Positions 17,204 through 26,455 of a stretch of DNA of 64,000 nucleotides are shown piece by piece. The DNA is taken from contig NZ_ANAC01000024.1 in the NCBI RefSeq assembly GCF_000341225.1, positions 55,371 through 119,370 on the forward strand, given 5' to 3'. Both the position numbers and the translations under genes were made by a program. Positions within the stretch are counted from its first letter, which is position 1. Each line of letters opens with the position of its first letter. The stretch comes from Nocardiopsis alba DSM 43377 (GTDB lineage: Bacteria > Actinomycetota > Actinomycetes > Streptosporangiales > Streptosporangiaceae). Under the pieces are notes generated by a model that worked only from the letters and a program-made list of their open reading frames with translations, was not told the DNA's origin and searched no databases.

Positions 17204-19804
17204 GTGACGGATGCGAACAACCCCGACGCCCCTGAGGGCGGCGACTCCCAGGTGGAGTCCCTGCCGCGCGTGACGGACCGGGTCGAACCGGTCGACATCC
17301 AGGTCGAGATGCAGCGCAGCTACCTCGACTACGCGATGTCCGTCATCGTCGGCCGCGCCCTCCCCGACGTCCGAGACGGCCTCAAGCCCGTCCACCAGCG
17401 TGTGCTGTACGCGATGTACGACGGCGGCTACCGGCCCGACCGCGGCTACTTCAAGTGCGCCCGCGTCGTCGGCGACGTGATGGGCAACTACCACCCGCAC
17501 GGTGACAGTGCGATCTACGACACCCTGGTCCGCCTGGCCCAGTGGTGGTCGATGCGGATGCCGCTGGTCGACCCGAACGGCAACTTCGGCTCTCCGGGCA
17601 ACGACCCGGCGGCCGCCATGCGCTACACCGAGTGCAAGCTCGCGCCGCTGGCCATGGAGATGCTCCGGGACATCGACAAGGAGACCGTCGACTTCCGGCC
17701 CAACTACGACGGCCGCTCCGCCGAGCCCGTCGTACTGCCGGCGCGTTTCCCGAACCTGCTGGTCAACGGCTCCTCCGGGATCGCGGTCGGTATGGCGACC
17801 AACATCCCGCCGCACAACCTGCGCGAGGTCGCCGACGGCGTCAACTGGTACCTGGACCACCCCGAGGTCGACGACGAGCAGCTGCTCGACGAGCTCATCG
17901 CCCGGGTCAAGGGCCCCGACTTCCCCACCCGCGGACTCATCGTGGGCAAGCGCGGGATCGAGGAGGCCTACCGGACCGGCCGCGGCTCCATCACCATGCG
18001 CGCCGTCGTCGAGGTCGAGGAGGACGGCCGGGGCCGGCAGACCCTGGTCATCACCGAGCTGCCCTACCAGGTCAACCCGGACAACCTCGCGCTGAAGATC
18101 GCCGACCTGGTCAAGGACGGCAAGATCACCGGCATCGCCGACGTGCGCGACGAGAGCAGCGGCCGTACCGGTCAGCGTCTGGTCATCGTGCTCAAGCGCG
18201 ACGCCGTGGCCAAGGTCGTGCTGAACAACCTGTACAAGCACACCCAGCTCCAGGAGACCTTCGGCGCCAACATGCTGGCCCTGGTCGACGGGGTGCCGCG
18301 CACCCTGCGCCTGGACCAGCTCATCCGGCACTGGGTCAAGCACCAGGTCGAGGTCATCGTCCGCCGGACGAAGTACCTCCTGCGCAAGGCCGAGGAGCGG
18401 GCGCACATCCTGCGTGCCCTGCTGCGGGCCATGGACCGCATCGACGAGGTCATCGCCCTCATCCGCTCCAGCGCGTCGGCCGACGAGGCCCGCACCGGAC
18501 TGATGGGGCTTCTGGAGATCGACGACATCCAGGCCCGCGCCATCCTCGACATGCAGCTCCGCAAGCTCGCGGCGCTGGAGCGCAACCAGCTCACCGCCGA
18601 GTACGACGAGCTCATGACGCTCATCGCCGACTACAACGACATCCTCGCCTCGGACGAGCGCCAGCGCTCCATCATCCGCGAGGAGCTCGGCGAGATCGTC
18701 GAGAAGTACGGCGACGAGCGGCGCACGCACATCATCCCCTTCGAGGGCGACATGCGCATGGAGGACTTCATCGCCGAGGAGGACGTGGTCGTCACGATCT
18801 CCCGCGGTGGATACGCCAAGCGCACCCGCATCGACAACTACCGGGCGCAGAAGCGCGGTGGCAAGGGCGTGCGCGGGGCCCAGCTCAAGCAGGACGACAT
18901 CGTCCAGCACTTCTTCGTCACCACCACCCACCACTGGATCCTGTGCTTCACCAACCAGGGACGGGTGTACCGGACGAAGGCCTACGAGCTGCCGGAGGCC
19001 GCACGTGACGCGCGCGGCCAGCACGTGGCCAACCTGCTGCCCTTCCAGCCGGGCGAGGAGATCGCGCAGATCATGGCCCTGCGCGACTACGAGGCCGCCC
19101 CCTACCTGGTGCTGGCCACCCGGGAGGGCCTGGTCAAGAAGTCGCGTCTGGAGGACTTCGACTCCGCGCGTTCGGCGGGCATCATCGCGATCAACCTGCG
19201 CGAGGACGACGAGCTGATCGCCGCCCGACTGGTCTTCCCCGAGGACGACCTGCTGCTGATCTCCAGCGACGCCCAGGCGATCCGCTTCTCCGCCTCCGAC
19301 GAGTCGCTGCGTCCGATGGGTCGCGCCACCAGCGGTGTGATCGGCATGCGCTTCCTGGAGGGCGACTACCTGCTCTCCATGGACGTCATCCGGCCCGGTG
19401 ACGGTTCGACCGACGTTCTGGTCGCCACCGAGAACGGCTACGCCAAGCGGACCCCGTCCGAGCAGTACCCGACCCAGAACCGGGGCGGCAAGGGCGTCCT
19501 GACCGCCAAGGTCGTGGAGGCCCGGGGCAAGCTGGTCGGCGCCCTCATGGTGGACCCGGAGGTCGACGAGATCTTCGCGATCACCTCCGCGGGCGGGGTC
19601 ATCCGCACCGGGGCCGCCGAGGTGAAGCAGTCCGGCCGTACCACCATGGGCGTCCGGCTGATGAACCTCGACAAGGGCAACAAGATCGTCGCCGTCGCCG
19701 CCAACGCCGAAGCGGCGGAGGACGCCGAGGAGATCGACGACACGGAGGGTCCGCTCGACACGGGCGATCAAGAGGTCGCGGGTGAAGGCAACCAGGAGGC
19801 CTAG
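17204..19804 (+). CDS. gyrA: DNA gyrase subunit A
   Basis: DNA-cleaving and wrapping subunit. The quinolone-resistance region reads HPHGDSAIYDTLVR, so the Ser and Asp equivalent to E. coli 83 and 87 are wild type. The catalytic tyrosine is in RYTEC. The C-terminal pinwheel contains the GyrA box QKRGGKG, which makes it gyrase rather than topoisomerase IV. GTG start 49 bp after gyrB. 866 residues with an acidic C-terminal tail. Confidence 0.97.
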   Translation: MTDANNPDAPEGGDSQVESLPRVTDRVEPVDIQVEMQRSYLDYAMSVIVGRALPDVRDGLKPVHQRVLYAMYDGGYRPDRGYFKCARVVGDVMGNYHPHGDSAIYDTLVRLAQWWSMRMPLVDPNGNFGSPGNDPAAAMRYTECKLAPLAMEMLRDIDKETVDFRPNYDGRSAEPVVLPARFPNLLVNGSSGIAVGMATNIPPHNLREVADGVNWYLDHPEVDDEQLLDELIARVKGPDFPTRGLIVGKRGIEEAYRTGRGSITMRAVVEVEEDGRGRQTLVITELPYQVNPDNLALKIADLVKDGKITGIADVRDESSGRTGQRLVIVLKRDAVAKVVLNNLYKHTQLQETFGANMLALVDGVPRTLRLDQLIRHWVKHQVEVIVRRTKYLLRKAEERAHILRALLRAMDRIDEVIALIRSSASADEARTGLMGLLEIDDIQARAILDMQLRKLAALERNQLTAEYDELMTLIADYNDILASDERQRSIIREELGEIVEKYGDERRTHIIPFEGDMRMEDFIAEEDVVVTISRGGYAKRTRIDNYRAQKRGGKGVRGAQLKQDDIVQHFFVTTTHHWILCFTNQGRVYRTKAYELPEAARDARGQHVANLLPFQPGEEIAQIMALRDYEAAPYLVLATREGLVKKSRLEDFDSARSAGIIAINLREDDELIAARLVFPEDDLLLISSDAQAIRFSASDESLRPMGRATSGVIGMRFLEGDYLLSMDVIRPGDGSTDVLVATENGYAKRTPSEQYPTQNRGGKGVLTAKVVEARGKLVGALMVDPEVDEIFAITSAGGVIRTGAAEVKQSGRTTMGVRLMNLDKGNKIVAVAANAEAAEDAEEIDDTEGPLDTGDQEVAGEGNQEA

Positions 19805-19827
19805 ACTGCGCGTTAAGCGCAGTACGT

Positions 19828-19858
19828 CCCGTGGGGTGCGTTTCGGCGCCCCCACGGG
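19828..19858 (+). terminator. Hairpin after gyrA
   Basis: CCCGTGGGG (19828-19836) pairs with the run ending CCCACGGG at 19858, around a TTCGG-containing loop. Possible terminator or attenuator ahead of the DUF3566 gene. Confidence 0.6.
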
Positions 19859-19905
19859 GCACACGGACCGATCCGTCTCAACGAAAGTCCACCGGTAACG
19901 TTTCT

Positions 19906-20484
19906 ATGTCTGAGAATCAGCCGAACGCCAGCAGCAAAGATTCCGACGCGGCGGGTGTCGCCGGGGACTCGGACGTGGAGACTGCGGACTCGACCGCTGC
20001 GGACTCCACCGAGCCTGCCGGTGAGAAGGAGGCAGAGGGCACCGACACGGTGACCGAGGCCGAACCCGCTCCCGCGACCCCCGGCGCCGTCAAGGCGACG
20101 CTGGCGAGTCGTAAGGCCCACCTGACGGTCTCCCGCGTGGAGCCCTGGTCGGTCATGAAGTTCAGCTTCGTGGTCTCCCTCGTGTGCTTCATCATCCTGT
20201 TCGTCGCGGTCGCGGTGATCTACGCGACCCTGTCGATGCTGGGTGTGTTCGACGAGCTGACCAACATGATCAACGCCCTCCTGGAGGGGGACGGAGGAGA
20301 CGACGAGCTGGGCCTGAACCCGGCCGCCTGGTTCTCCCCCGGTCGTGTCCTGGGCTACACCGGTGTGATCGGCGCGCTCAACGTCGTGCTGATCACCGCC
20401 CTGTCCACGGTGGGCGCGATGGTCTACAACCTGGTCTCCGACCTGGTCGGCGGGGTCGACGTGACCCTGTCCGAGGCCGAGTAG
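19906..20484 (+). CDS. DUF3566 transmembrane protein
   Basis: The actinobacterial gene that regularly follows gyrA; its function is unknown. The ATG at 19906 gives MSENQPNASS. The first 65 residues are acidic and disordered. The conserved DUF3566 domain (about 70-192) has two membrane helices (about 84-106 and 145-170) joined by an Asp/Glu/Gly-rich external loop. 192 residues. An upstream in-frame start would translate through the hairpin and is unlikely. Confidence 0.9.
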   Translation: MSENQPNASSKDSDAAGVAGDSDVETADSTAADSTEPAGEKEAEGTDTVTEAEPAPATPGAVKATLASRKAHLTVSRVEPWSVMKFSFVVSLVCFIILFVAVAVIYATLSMLGVFDELTNMINALLEGDGGDDELGLNPAAWFSPGRVLGYTGVIGALNVVLITALSTVGAMVYNLVSDLVGGVDVTLSEAE

Positions 20485-20502
20485 GACCACACGGCCTCCT
20501 GC

Positions 20503-20531
20503 GGGCCCGGACCCTTCGCGGGGCCGGGCCC
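20503..20531 (+). terminator. Terminator after DUF3566 gene
   Basis: 11-bp stem with one bulged A (20503-20514 with 20521-20531), loop TTCGCG. Confidence 0.75.
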
Positions 20532-20683
20532 GACCTCTTTCCCGGACCGTCCCGAGCACTGTCGGGAACCGGCTAAAATGGGAGGTGAAGAGGGACGCGG
20601 GAGACCCGTGTCCCCTCTCTCGCGCCAGGAGGTCGCCGGTTCGCCCCGGTCCCCCGGATGCGGTAGAGTTCCTGACGGAACGA

Positions 20684-20757
20684 GGGCGTATAGCTCAGTC
20701 GGTTAGAGCGCATCCCTGATAAGGATGAGGCCCCAGGTTCAAGTCCTGGTACGCCCA
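20684..20757 (+). tRNA. ileT: tRNA-Ile (anticodon GAT)
   Basis: 74-nt cloverleaf. The acceptor stem GGGCGTA pairs with TACGCCC. The anticodon arm CATCC-CTGATAA-GGATG gives GAT, and the T-arm contains GGTTCAAGTC. Discriminator base A. The 3' CCA is not encoded (ACCT follows). Its place after gyrA is usual in actinomycetes. Confidence 0.97.
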
Positions 20758-20763
20758 CCTCGA

Positions 20764-20794
20764 AGAAAAAGGCTCCCATGCGGGGGCCTTTTCT
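20764..20794 (+). terminator. tRNA-Ile terminator
   Basis: A-rich arm plus GGCTCCC pairs with GGGGGCC plus TTTTCT around ATGC, a U-tailed intrinsic terminator. A second 11-bp hairpin follows at 20830-20856. Confidence 0.85.
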
Positions 20795-20893
20795 CATGTC
20801 CGGGGTCTTTCGAGGCCGCCGGTCCCAGGGGGCCCGCCGAGCGGATCGGTGGGCCCTCGTCGTATTCCGCGACGGAGGGGGTTGTCATTAGAG

Positions 20894-20907
20894 TAGACCG
20901 GTCGTAT
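20894..20907. promoter_or_regulatory. Operator copy 1 of the TetR/NemR-like regulator
   Basis: TAGACCGGTCGTAT; on the other strand ATACGACCGGTCTA. It matches copies 2 and 3 at A.ACGACYGGTCTA. It lies 54 bp upstream of the hydrolase start. Confidence 0.7.
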
Positions 20908-20960
20908 AGTCCCGTTGTCGGCACACGGCGGACACCGAGATCCTCGAAAGGGCGGACATC

Positions 20961-21797
20961 ATGGGACGCATCAAGGTCGGCACGGAGAACAGCACCGACA
21001 TCGAACTGCACTACGAGGACAAGGGGGCCGGGCGGCCGGTCCTCCTCATCCACGGCTACCCCCTGAGCGGCGACTCCTGGGAGGGGCAGATCCCGGCCCT
21101 GCTGGACGCCGGCCACCGGGTCATCACCTATGACCGGCGCGGCTTCGGTAGGTCCGACAAGCCCTCCATCGGCTACGACTACGACACGTTCGCCGCCGAC
21201 CTGCACACGGTCATGGAGACCCTCGACCTGCGCGACGCGGTCCTGGTGGGCTTCTCGATGGGCACCGGCGAGGTCGCCCGCTACCTGTCCACCTATGGCT
21301 CCGACCGGGTCGCCAAGGCCGTCTTCCTCGCCTCGCTCGAGCCGTACCTGGCCATCACCGACGACAACCCCGACGGCGCCGCTCCGCCCTCCTTCTTCGA
21401 AGGTGTCTCCGAGGCGGTGAAGAAGGACCGCTACGCCTTCTTCACCGGCTTCTACGCGGACTTCTTCAACCTCGACGAGAACCTGGGCACCCGGGTGAGC
21501 GAGGAGGCCGTGCGCAACGCCTGGAACGTGGCGGCCGGCGCGGGTCCGATCGCCTCGGCCGCCGCGCCGCTGACCTGGCCCACCGATTTCCGGGCGGACA
21601 TCCCCCGGATCGACGTGCCCGCCCTGATCGTGCACGGTACGGCCGACCGGACCCTGCCCATCGACGCCACCGGGCGCCGCTTCGCCGAGGCCCTGCCCGC
21701 CGCCGAGTACGTCGAGATCGAGGGTGCTCCGCACGGGCTGCTCACCACCCACACGGCCGAGGTCAACGAGATCCTCTTGGACTTCCTGGGCCGATGA
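20961..21797 (+). CDS. Alpha/beta hydrolase, cofactor-free haloperoxidase type
   Basis: 278 residues of the non-heme chloroperoxidase-like esterase family. The catalytic triad is visible: Ser99 in GFSMG, Asp229 in HGTADRTLP and His258 in GAPHG. The oxyanion region is HGYPLSGDSW. No signal peptide, so cytoplasmic. The true substrate is probably an ester; halogenation seen in such enzymes is usually a side activity. An operator copy upstream places it under the TetR-family protein encoded next. Confidence 0.88.
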   Translation: MGRIKVGTENSTDIELHYEDKGAGRPVLLIHGYPLSGDSWEGQIPALLDAGHRVITYDRRGFGRSDKPSIGYDYDTFAADLHTVMETLDLRDAVLVGFSMGTGEVARYLSTYGSDRVAKAVFLASLEPYLAITDDNPDGAAPPSFFEGVSEAVKKDRYAFFTGFYADFFNLDENLGTRVSEEAVRNAWNVAAGAGPIASAAAPLTWPTDFRADIPRIDVPALIVHGTADRTLPIDATGRRFAEALPAAEYVEIEGAPHGLLTTHTAEVNEILLDFLGR

Positions 21798-21832
21798 CGC
21801 GGCGGGTCGCCCGGGTCGACGCTCGGACTCGC

Positions 21833-21849
21833 TTAGACGACTGGTCTAA
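21833..21849. promoter_or_regulatory. Operator copy 2 (autoregulatory)
   Basis: TTAGACGACTGGTCTAA, a 17-bp interrupted palindrome (TTAGAC-N5-GTCTAA), 19 bp upstream of the regulator start. Confidence 0.78.
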
Positions 21850-21868
21850 TGAGCGATAGGGTGAGATC

Positions 21869-22456
21869 GTGACAGTCAACCAGGGCGACACGCGTCGCAG
21901 CATCCTCGACGCCGCGCAGCGGATCATGTCCCGCAAGGGGTTCGCCGCGGTGGGCATCAACGAGGTCCTCTCCGCGGCCGGGGTGCCGAAGGGGTCGTTC
22001 TACCACTACTTCGGTTCCAAGGACGCTTTCGGCGAGGCGATGATGAAGGCCTACTTCGCCGACTACCTGGCGGACATGGACCGCGTCCTCGGCGAGTCGG
22101 GTACGACCTCGGCGGAGCGACTGATGAACTACTGGCGGAACTGGCGCGAGTCGCAGAGCGTCGACGAGTGCCAGGGCAGGTGTCTGGCCGTCAAGCTCGG
22201 CGCCGAGGTCGCCGACCTGTCGGAGTCGATGCGGATCGCCCTCAAGGAGGGCACCACCGCCATCATCGACCGCCTGGAGCGGACGATCGCGGACGGCCTG
22301 GAGGACGGCTCGATCGTCGTGGACGGTGCCCCGCGCGACACCGCGCAGGTCCTGTACGACATGTGGCTCGGCGCGAGCGTCATGGCCAAGATCCACCGTG
22401 ACATCGGCCCGCTGGACACCACGACGCGGGTCACCCGTCGACTCTTGAACCTGTAG
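21869..22456 (+). CDS. TetR/AcrR-family regulator, NemR/AcuR-like
   Basis: 195 residues. The N-terminal helix-turn-helix (about 10-55) ends with the typical KGSFYHYFGSKDAF. The ligand domain holds two close cysteines (Cys101 and Cys105, in DECQGRCLAVKLG). NemR-type repressors sense electrophiles or bleach through cysteines in this part of the protein, so a thiol switch is plausible but not shown. GTG start. Operators lie ahead of this gene, the upstream hydrolase and the downstream DJ-1-type gene. Confidence 0.9.
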   Translation: MTVNQGDTRRSILDAAQRIMSRKGFAAVGINEVLSAAGVPKGSFYHYFGSKDAFGEAMMKAYFADYLADMDRVLGESGTTSAERLMNYWRNWRESQSVDECQGRCLAVKLGAEVADLSESMRIALKEGTTAIIDRLERTIADGLEDGSIVVDGAPRDTAQVLYDMWLGASVMAKIHRDIGPLDTTTRVTRRLLNL

Positions 22457-22528
22457 GACCCGGGGCGGGCCCGCCCCGGGACGCTCATCACCCGTGATCA
22501 CCCGACCGGTCGCCGTTCTGTCTGTTTT

Positions 22529-22544
22529 GAGACGACCGGTCTAC
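22529..22544. promoter_or_regulatory. Operator copy 3, ahead of the DJ-1/PfpI gene
   Basis: GAGACGACCGGTCTAC, 13 of 14 core positions shared with copy 2. It ends 17 bp upstream of the start codon and would block transcription. Confidence 0.75.
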
Positions 22545-22561
22545 TTAAACAAGGAGTCATC

Positions 22562-23260
22562 ATGAAGGTCCTCATCGTCCTCACCTCGCACGACCGACTC
22601 GGCGACACCGGCCGCGAGACCGGCTTCTGGCTGGAGGAACTCGCCGCCCCCTACTACCGCTTCAAGGACTCCGGGGCCGACCCCGTCATCGCCTCGCCCA
22701 AGGGCGGCAGGCCGCCGCTGGACCCCAAGAGCAACGAGCCCGACTTCCGGACCGACGAGACCCGCCGGTTCGAGGACGACCCGGAGGCCATGGCCGCCCT
22801 CGAGCACTCCGTCCGGCTCGACACCGTCTCCGTCGACGACTTCGACGCGGTCTTCTACGCCGGCGGCCACGGCCCCCTCTGGGACCTGGCCGAGGACCCC
22901 GACTCCATCCGGCTCATCGAGACCACCTCGCGCGCCGGCAAGCCCCTCGCCCTGGTCTGCCACGCCCCCGGCGTGCTGCGCCACGCCGTCGACCCCGACG
23001 GCGCCCCCTTGGTCGAGGGACGCCGGGTCACCGGCTTCACCAACGGGGAGGAGGAGGCCGTCGGCCTGACCGAGGTCGTCCCCTTCCTGGTCGAGGACGA
23101 ACTGAAGCGGCTCGGAGCCGACTACTCCAAGATCGGTGACTGGCTGCCCTACGTCCTCACCGACGGACTGCTCGTCACCGGCCAGAACCCGGCCTCCTCC
23201 GGTCCGGCCGCCGACGCGCTCCTCGCCCTCATCGCCGAAACCGGCGAGGGCCGCGTGTAG
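22562..23260 (+). CDS. DJ-1/PfpI (type 1 glutamine amidotransferase-like) protein, Hsp31/glyoxalase III type
   Basis: 232 residues, full length for the Hsp31-like branch. The nucleophilic elbow is ALVCHAPG with Cys133, and the partner glutamate is Glu19 in GRETGFWLEEL. These proteins hydrate methylglyoxal to lactate or act as chaperones. Starts ATG behind AAGGAG. A long terminator follows. The neighbouring NemR-like regulator supports a role against reactive aldehydes or quinones. Confidence 0.88.
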   Translation: MKVLIVLTSHDRLGDTGRETGFWLEELAAPYYRFKDSGADPVIASPKGGRPPLDPKSNEPDFRTDETRRFEDDPEAMAALEHSVRLDTVSVDDFDAVFYAGGHGPLWDLAEDPDSIRLIETTSRAGKPLALVCHAPGVLRHAVDPDGAPLVEGRRVTGFTNGEEEAVGLTEVVPFLVEDELKRLGADYSKIGDWLPYVLTDGLLVTGQNPASSGPAADALLALIAETGEGRV

Positions 23261-23279
23261 CGGCGTCACGGGCGCACCC

Positions 23280-23313
23280 GTACGGCCCCGGCCCTCGACG
23301 GCCGGGGCCGTAC
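23280..23313. terminator. Bidirectional terminator
   Basis: Perfect 14-bp stem (GTACGGCCCCGGCC and its complement) around CTCGAC, between the convergent DJ-1-type gene and the histidine kinase gene. Confidence 0.88.
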
Positions 23314-23370
23314 CCATGGCGATCGGACCTTGGGAGTGCCGTTCCAGGGATGGACTCGACCTTGCCGAGG

Positions 23371-25560
23371 TCACCCAGGGCCCGAGGCGGCCCTCCCCCT
23401 TCCGGTGTCGTCCGTGTCCCCCTCGGGGCGGCCGGTCAGGGGCAGCCGCAACGTGAAGGTCGTGCCCTCCCCGACCGTGCTGTCCGCCGTCACCGAACCA
23501 CCGTGCAGTTCCACCAGTCCGCGCACGATGGCCAGCCCGAGCCCACTGCCGCCGGTGCGTCGGTTACGGGACCGGTCCGCGCGCCAGAACCGGTCGAAGA
23601 CGTGCGGCAGGTCCTCTTCGGCGATGCCGACCCCGGTGTCGGCCACTCGGATCACGACCTGGGAGCCCGCCCGGTGGGCGCCGACGGTGACGGTCCCGCC
23701 CTCCGGGGTGTGCCGCAGCGCGTTGCCGACCAGGTTCCCCAAGACCTGGAGCATCCGGGACCGGTCGGCGACGAGGGTCACGTCACGGGCCTCGCCGACC
23801 AGGCGCACCCCGGCCTCCTCCGCGCGCAGCCCGTGGCCCGCGATCACCTGGTCGATCAGGAGCACGACCTCCACGGCCTCCGGGGACAGGCGCAGCCGAC
23901 CGGCGTCGGCCAGGGCGAGATCCTGGAGATCGTCGATGACCGTCTGGAGCAGCAGGGTCTCCCCCAACAACATCCTCACGCGTTCCGGATCGGGTTCGAC
24001 CATGCCGTCCTGGACGGCCTCCAACCAGCCGCGCAGGTTGCTCAGCGGGGTCCGCAACTCGTGCGATACGTCGCTCACCATCGCCTTGCGCTGGTCCTCG
24101 GCCCGCTCCAGGTGCTCGGACATCTCGTTGAACGCCTCCGCGAGCCGGCCGATCTCCCCGGAATCGCGAACCCGCACCCGGATCGAGGGCCCACCGCCCT
24201 CCCGCATGCGGTTCACGGCGTCGGTGAGCGCGTGCACGGGGCGCAGCAGGCGGGTCGCCAGGGTCGTGCTCACCACCACGGTCAGCAAGAGCACCAGTAG
24301 GACCACGCCACCCAGCCGCAGGGCGCCTTCCCTGGACAACGACAGTCCGGTCTCCGGGCCCTCCGCGGGGTCGTCGATGAACAGCAGGGCGGCGGGCGCG
24401 ACGTAGGGGTCGAGCTGGGCGCGCCGGGCGGAGTCCAGGCAGGCGGCGGTCTCCCGACTCAACTCGACCCTCGACCACGTCAGGCTCTCGGCACCGGGGG
24501 GATCGGAACCCGGGTCGTCCGGCCAGGCCCCGGGGCTCGCCTCCGAAGGCTCTTCGGTCGGGAGCGGATACGACTCGACGGGGGCCTCGTCGTACGGGGG
24601 CGCGGGCGGCTCCGGCCGGCCGGACGGGAGCTCCGGGCCGGGGGTGGGTTCGGTGACTCCCTCCACGGGGTCGGCGCCGTCCGGGGCATCCTCCGGGAGT
24701 TCGGCCGTCGGGTCGTCCGGAGCGGCGGGGGGTCGGGCCTCGTCCGGGGCCGGTCCCGGGGAGTCGGGGGGCGTGCCCGTGATCACGAGGCCCCCGGTGC
24801 GGCCGTCCATCGCGTAGACCAGGTCCGTTCCGGCGTCGCCGCAGTCGGAGGCGCGCTCGTTCAGGTCGGCCAGTGCCTCCACCTCGCCGCCGAACGGCCG
24901 GTCAAGGGCGGTGAGGCCGCAGCCGGCCCACATGTAGGCGTCCCCGTGCTCCGATTCGACCGCGGGACGTCCCGTCGGCCCGGTCACCACATCCGCGGTG
25001 ACGCCGTAGACCTCCTCCAGGCAGGACGCGCCCTCTTCCGCCCGGGAGCGCAGCGCGCCGCGCTCCTCATCGGTCAGGGTGAAGGGTCCGGTCGCGCGCG
25101 GATCGATGCGGTCGCCGTTCCCCGAGACCAGGGTCACGTCCACCGCGAGCGGGTCCACCACGGACGACGTTCGAGCGGGCAGGGGAGGGGTCTCACCCTG
25201 GGCCCCCGCGGCCGGGGAGGCGGAGTCGACGATCACCGCACGGCCCTCGGTGGTGAGGACGATCCGGCGCCCGGTCTCCTCCGCCAGGTCTTGGACGCTC
25301 TCCGACACCTCCGCCCAGTCCGAGTGCGTGGCCGCGTATCCGACGAGGGTGTCGTGGATGTGGGTGTCCACGGTCAGGGTCTCGCCCTGTTGGTCGGTGA
25401 TGGATTCCGAGGTCCTCTGTACCGCCAGCCAGGCCGTCGCGGTGATCGAGCAGACCGCCACCAGGGACGATCCCGCCAGCAGCCGGAAGAGAAGCCCGTG
25501 CCGCAGGGAGGCCCGTCGCCGTTCCCCGTGAGGTCGGGGCGAGGACCCCTCAACGGACAC
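23371..25560 (-). CDS. Sensor histidine kinase, BaeS/PhoR-like, with a large extracytoplasmic domain
   Basis: 729 residues. TM1 lies at about 25-45 and TM2 at about 418-440. The roughly 370-residue outer domain contains several cysteines and a Pro/Glu/Asp-rich stretch (about 265-370). HAMP and HisKA follow, with the phosphorylated His at about 500 in SHELRTPL. The HATPase domain has N-box NALRHTPEG, G1 DTGVGI and G2 GGSGLGL. The GTG start overlaps the response-regulator stop by 11 bases. The signal is unknown; the divergent L,D-transpeptidase suggests envelope stress. Confidence 0.93.
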   Translation of the reverse strand: MSVEGSSPRPHGERRRASLRHGLLFRLLAGSSLVAVCSITATAWLAVQRTSESITDQQGETLTVDTHIHDTLVGYAATHSDWAEVSESVQDLAEETGRRIVLTTEGRAVIVDSASPAAGAQGETPPLPARTSSVVDPLAVDVTLVSGNGDRIDPRATGPFTLTDEERGALRSRAEEGASCLEEVYGVTADVVTGPTGRPAVESEHGDAYMWAGCGLTALDRPFGGEVEALADLNERASDCGDAGTDLVYAMDGRTGGLVITGTPPDSPGPAPDEARPPAAPDDPTAELPEDAPDGADPVEGVTEPTPGPELPSGRPEPPAPPYDEAPVESYPLPTEEPSEASPGAWPDDPGSDPPGAESLTWSRVELSRETAACLDSARRAQLDPYVAPAALLFIDDPAEGPETGLSLSREGALRLGGVVLLVLLLTVVVSTTLATRLLRPVHALTDAVNRMREGGGPSIRVRVRDSGEIGRLAEAFNEMSEHLERAEDQRKAMVSDVSHELRTPLSNLRGWLEAVQDGMVEPDPERVRMLLGETLLLQTVIDDLQDLALADAGRLRLSPEAVEVVLLIDQVIAGHGLRAEEAGVRLVGEARDVTLVADRSRMLQVLGNLVGNALRHTPEGGTVTVGAHRAGSQVVIRVADTGVGIAEEDLPHVFDRFWRADRSRNRRTGGSGLGLAIVRGLVELHGGSVTADSTVGEGTTFTLRLPLTGRPEGDTDDTGRGRAASGPG

Positions 25561-26248
25561 GGTCGGGCCCCGCCAGCTTGTAGCCGACGCCGTAGACGGT
25601 GATCAACCGGACCGGTCGTCGGGGGTCGGGTTCGAGTTTGCGGCGCAGGTTCTTCACGTGGACGTCGATGGTGCGCTTGGTGATGTACCCGCTGATCCCG
25701 TGGATGGTCTCCAGGAGTTGGGTTCGGCTCAGTACCCGTCCGGGCCGGACCGCCAGGGCCCGCAACAGTTGGAACTCCACGGGGGTGCACGTCACCGGCT
25801 CCCCGTCGACCCGCACCATGTGCCGGGCCGGATCCACGGTGATCGGTCCCGCCTCCAGCACCCGTTCCTCGTTCGGGACCGTCGCACGGGAGCGGCGCAA
25901 CAGCGTGCGCACCCGCGCCATCAGCTCGCGCGGGCTGTACGGCTTGGTGACGTAGTCGTCGGCGCCCAGGTCCAGCCCGGTCAGCAGGTCGTCCTCCGTG
26001 GAGCGTGCGGTGAGCAGTAGGACCGCGACGTCGGACTCGGCGCGCAGGACCCTGCACGCCTCCAGCCCGCTCATGACGGGCATCATCACGTCCATCACGA
26101 TGAGGTCGGGGCGGGCACGGTGGTGCTCGTCCAGCACGGACCGGCCGTCGTGGACCACGCGGACCGTGTGGCCCTCGTGCTCCAGGTATCGCCGGATCAG
26201 CTCGGCCTGGTTCACGTCGTCCTCGGCCACCAGGACATGCGCGCACAC
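25550..26248 (-). CDS. OmpR/PhoB-family response regulator
   Basis: 232 residues. The receiver domain has acidic pocket EDD, phosphoacceptor in VMDVMMP, the conserved Thr in LLLTAR and Lys in VTKPY. The C-terminal winged helix ends ITVYGVGYKLAGPDRVR. I chose GTG at 26248 (MCAHVLVAEDD) because CGGAGG lies 8 bases upstream; the longer frame adds 45 residues unlike a receiver domain. Cotranscribed with the sensor kinase it overlaps, and divergent from the L,D-transpeptidase. Confidence 0.94.
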   Translation of the reverse strand: MCAHVLVAEDDVNQAELIRRYLEHEGHTVRVVHDGRSVLDEHHRARPDLIVMDVMMPVMSGLEACRVLRAESDVAVLLLTARSTEDDLLTGLDLGADDYVTKPYSPRELMARVRTLLRRSRATVPNEERVLEAGPITVDPARHMVRVDGEPVTCTPVEFQLLRALAVRPGRVLSRTQLLETIHGISGYITKRTIDVHVKNLRRKLEPDPRRPVRLITVYGVGYKLAGPDRVR

Positions 26249-26455
26249 GTGGAGGGCCTCCGTTCTCCGGTCGGGGAGGGAGGCCCCCCGACGTCCACGA
26301 TCGTACGACCGCGGACACACGGGGCGAAGGGGGTGTCGGGTGACATCGCAGGTCACCACATGGGACGCACACGGCGGCCACACGGGTTCTTCACATTCCT
26401 CGGCCAGTCTTCATGGTGTCCGGTGCGGAGAGGCCCACCGGACCCCCTCGACCGG

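Noticed and set aside
17500..17570. Quinolone-resistance mutations in gyrA
   Set aside because: The key Ser and Asp are the sensitive-type residues.
17111..19864. 917-codon open frame on the minus strand opposite gyrA
   Set aside because: GC-rich antisense shadow. The plus-strand frame has every GyrA motif; the antisense product is low-complexity Val/Asp/Gly/Leu-rich.
26120..26455. Long upstream extension of the L,D-transpeptidase frame
   Set aside because: It runs antisense into the response regulator; the signal peptide begins near 26456.
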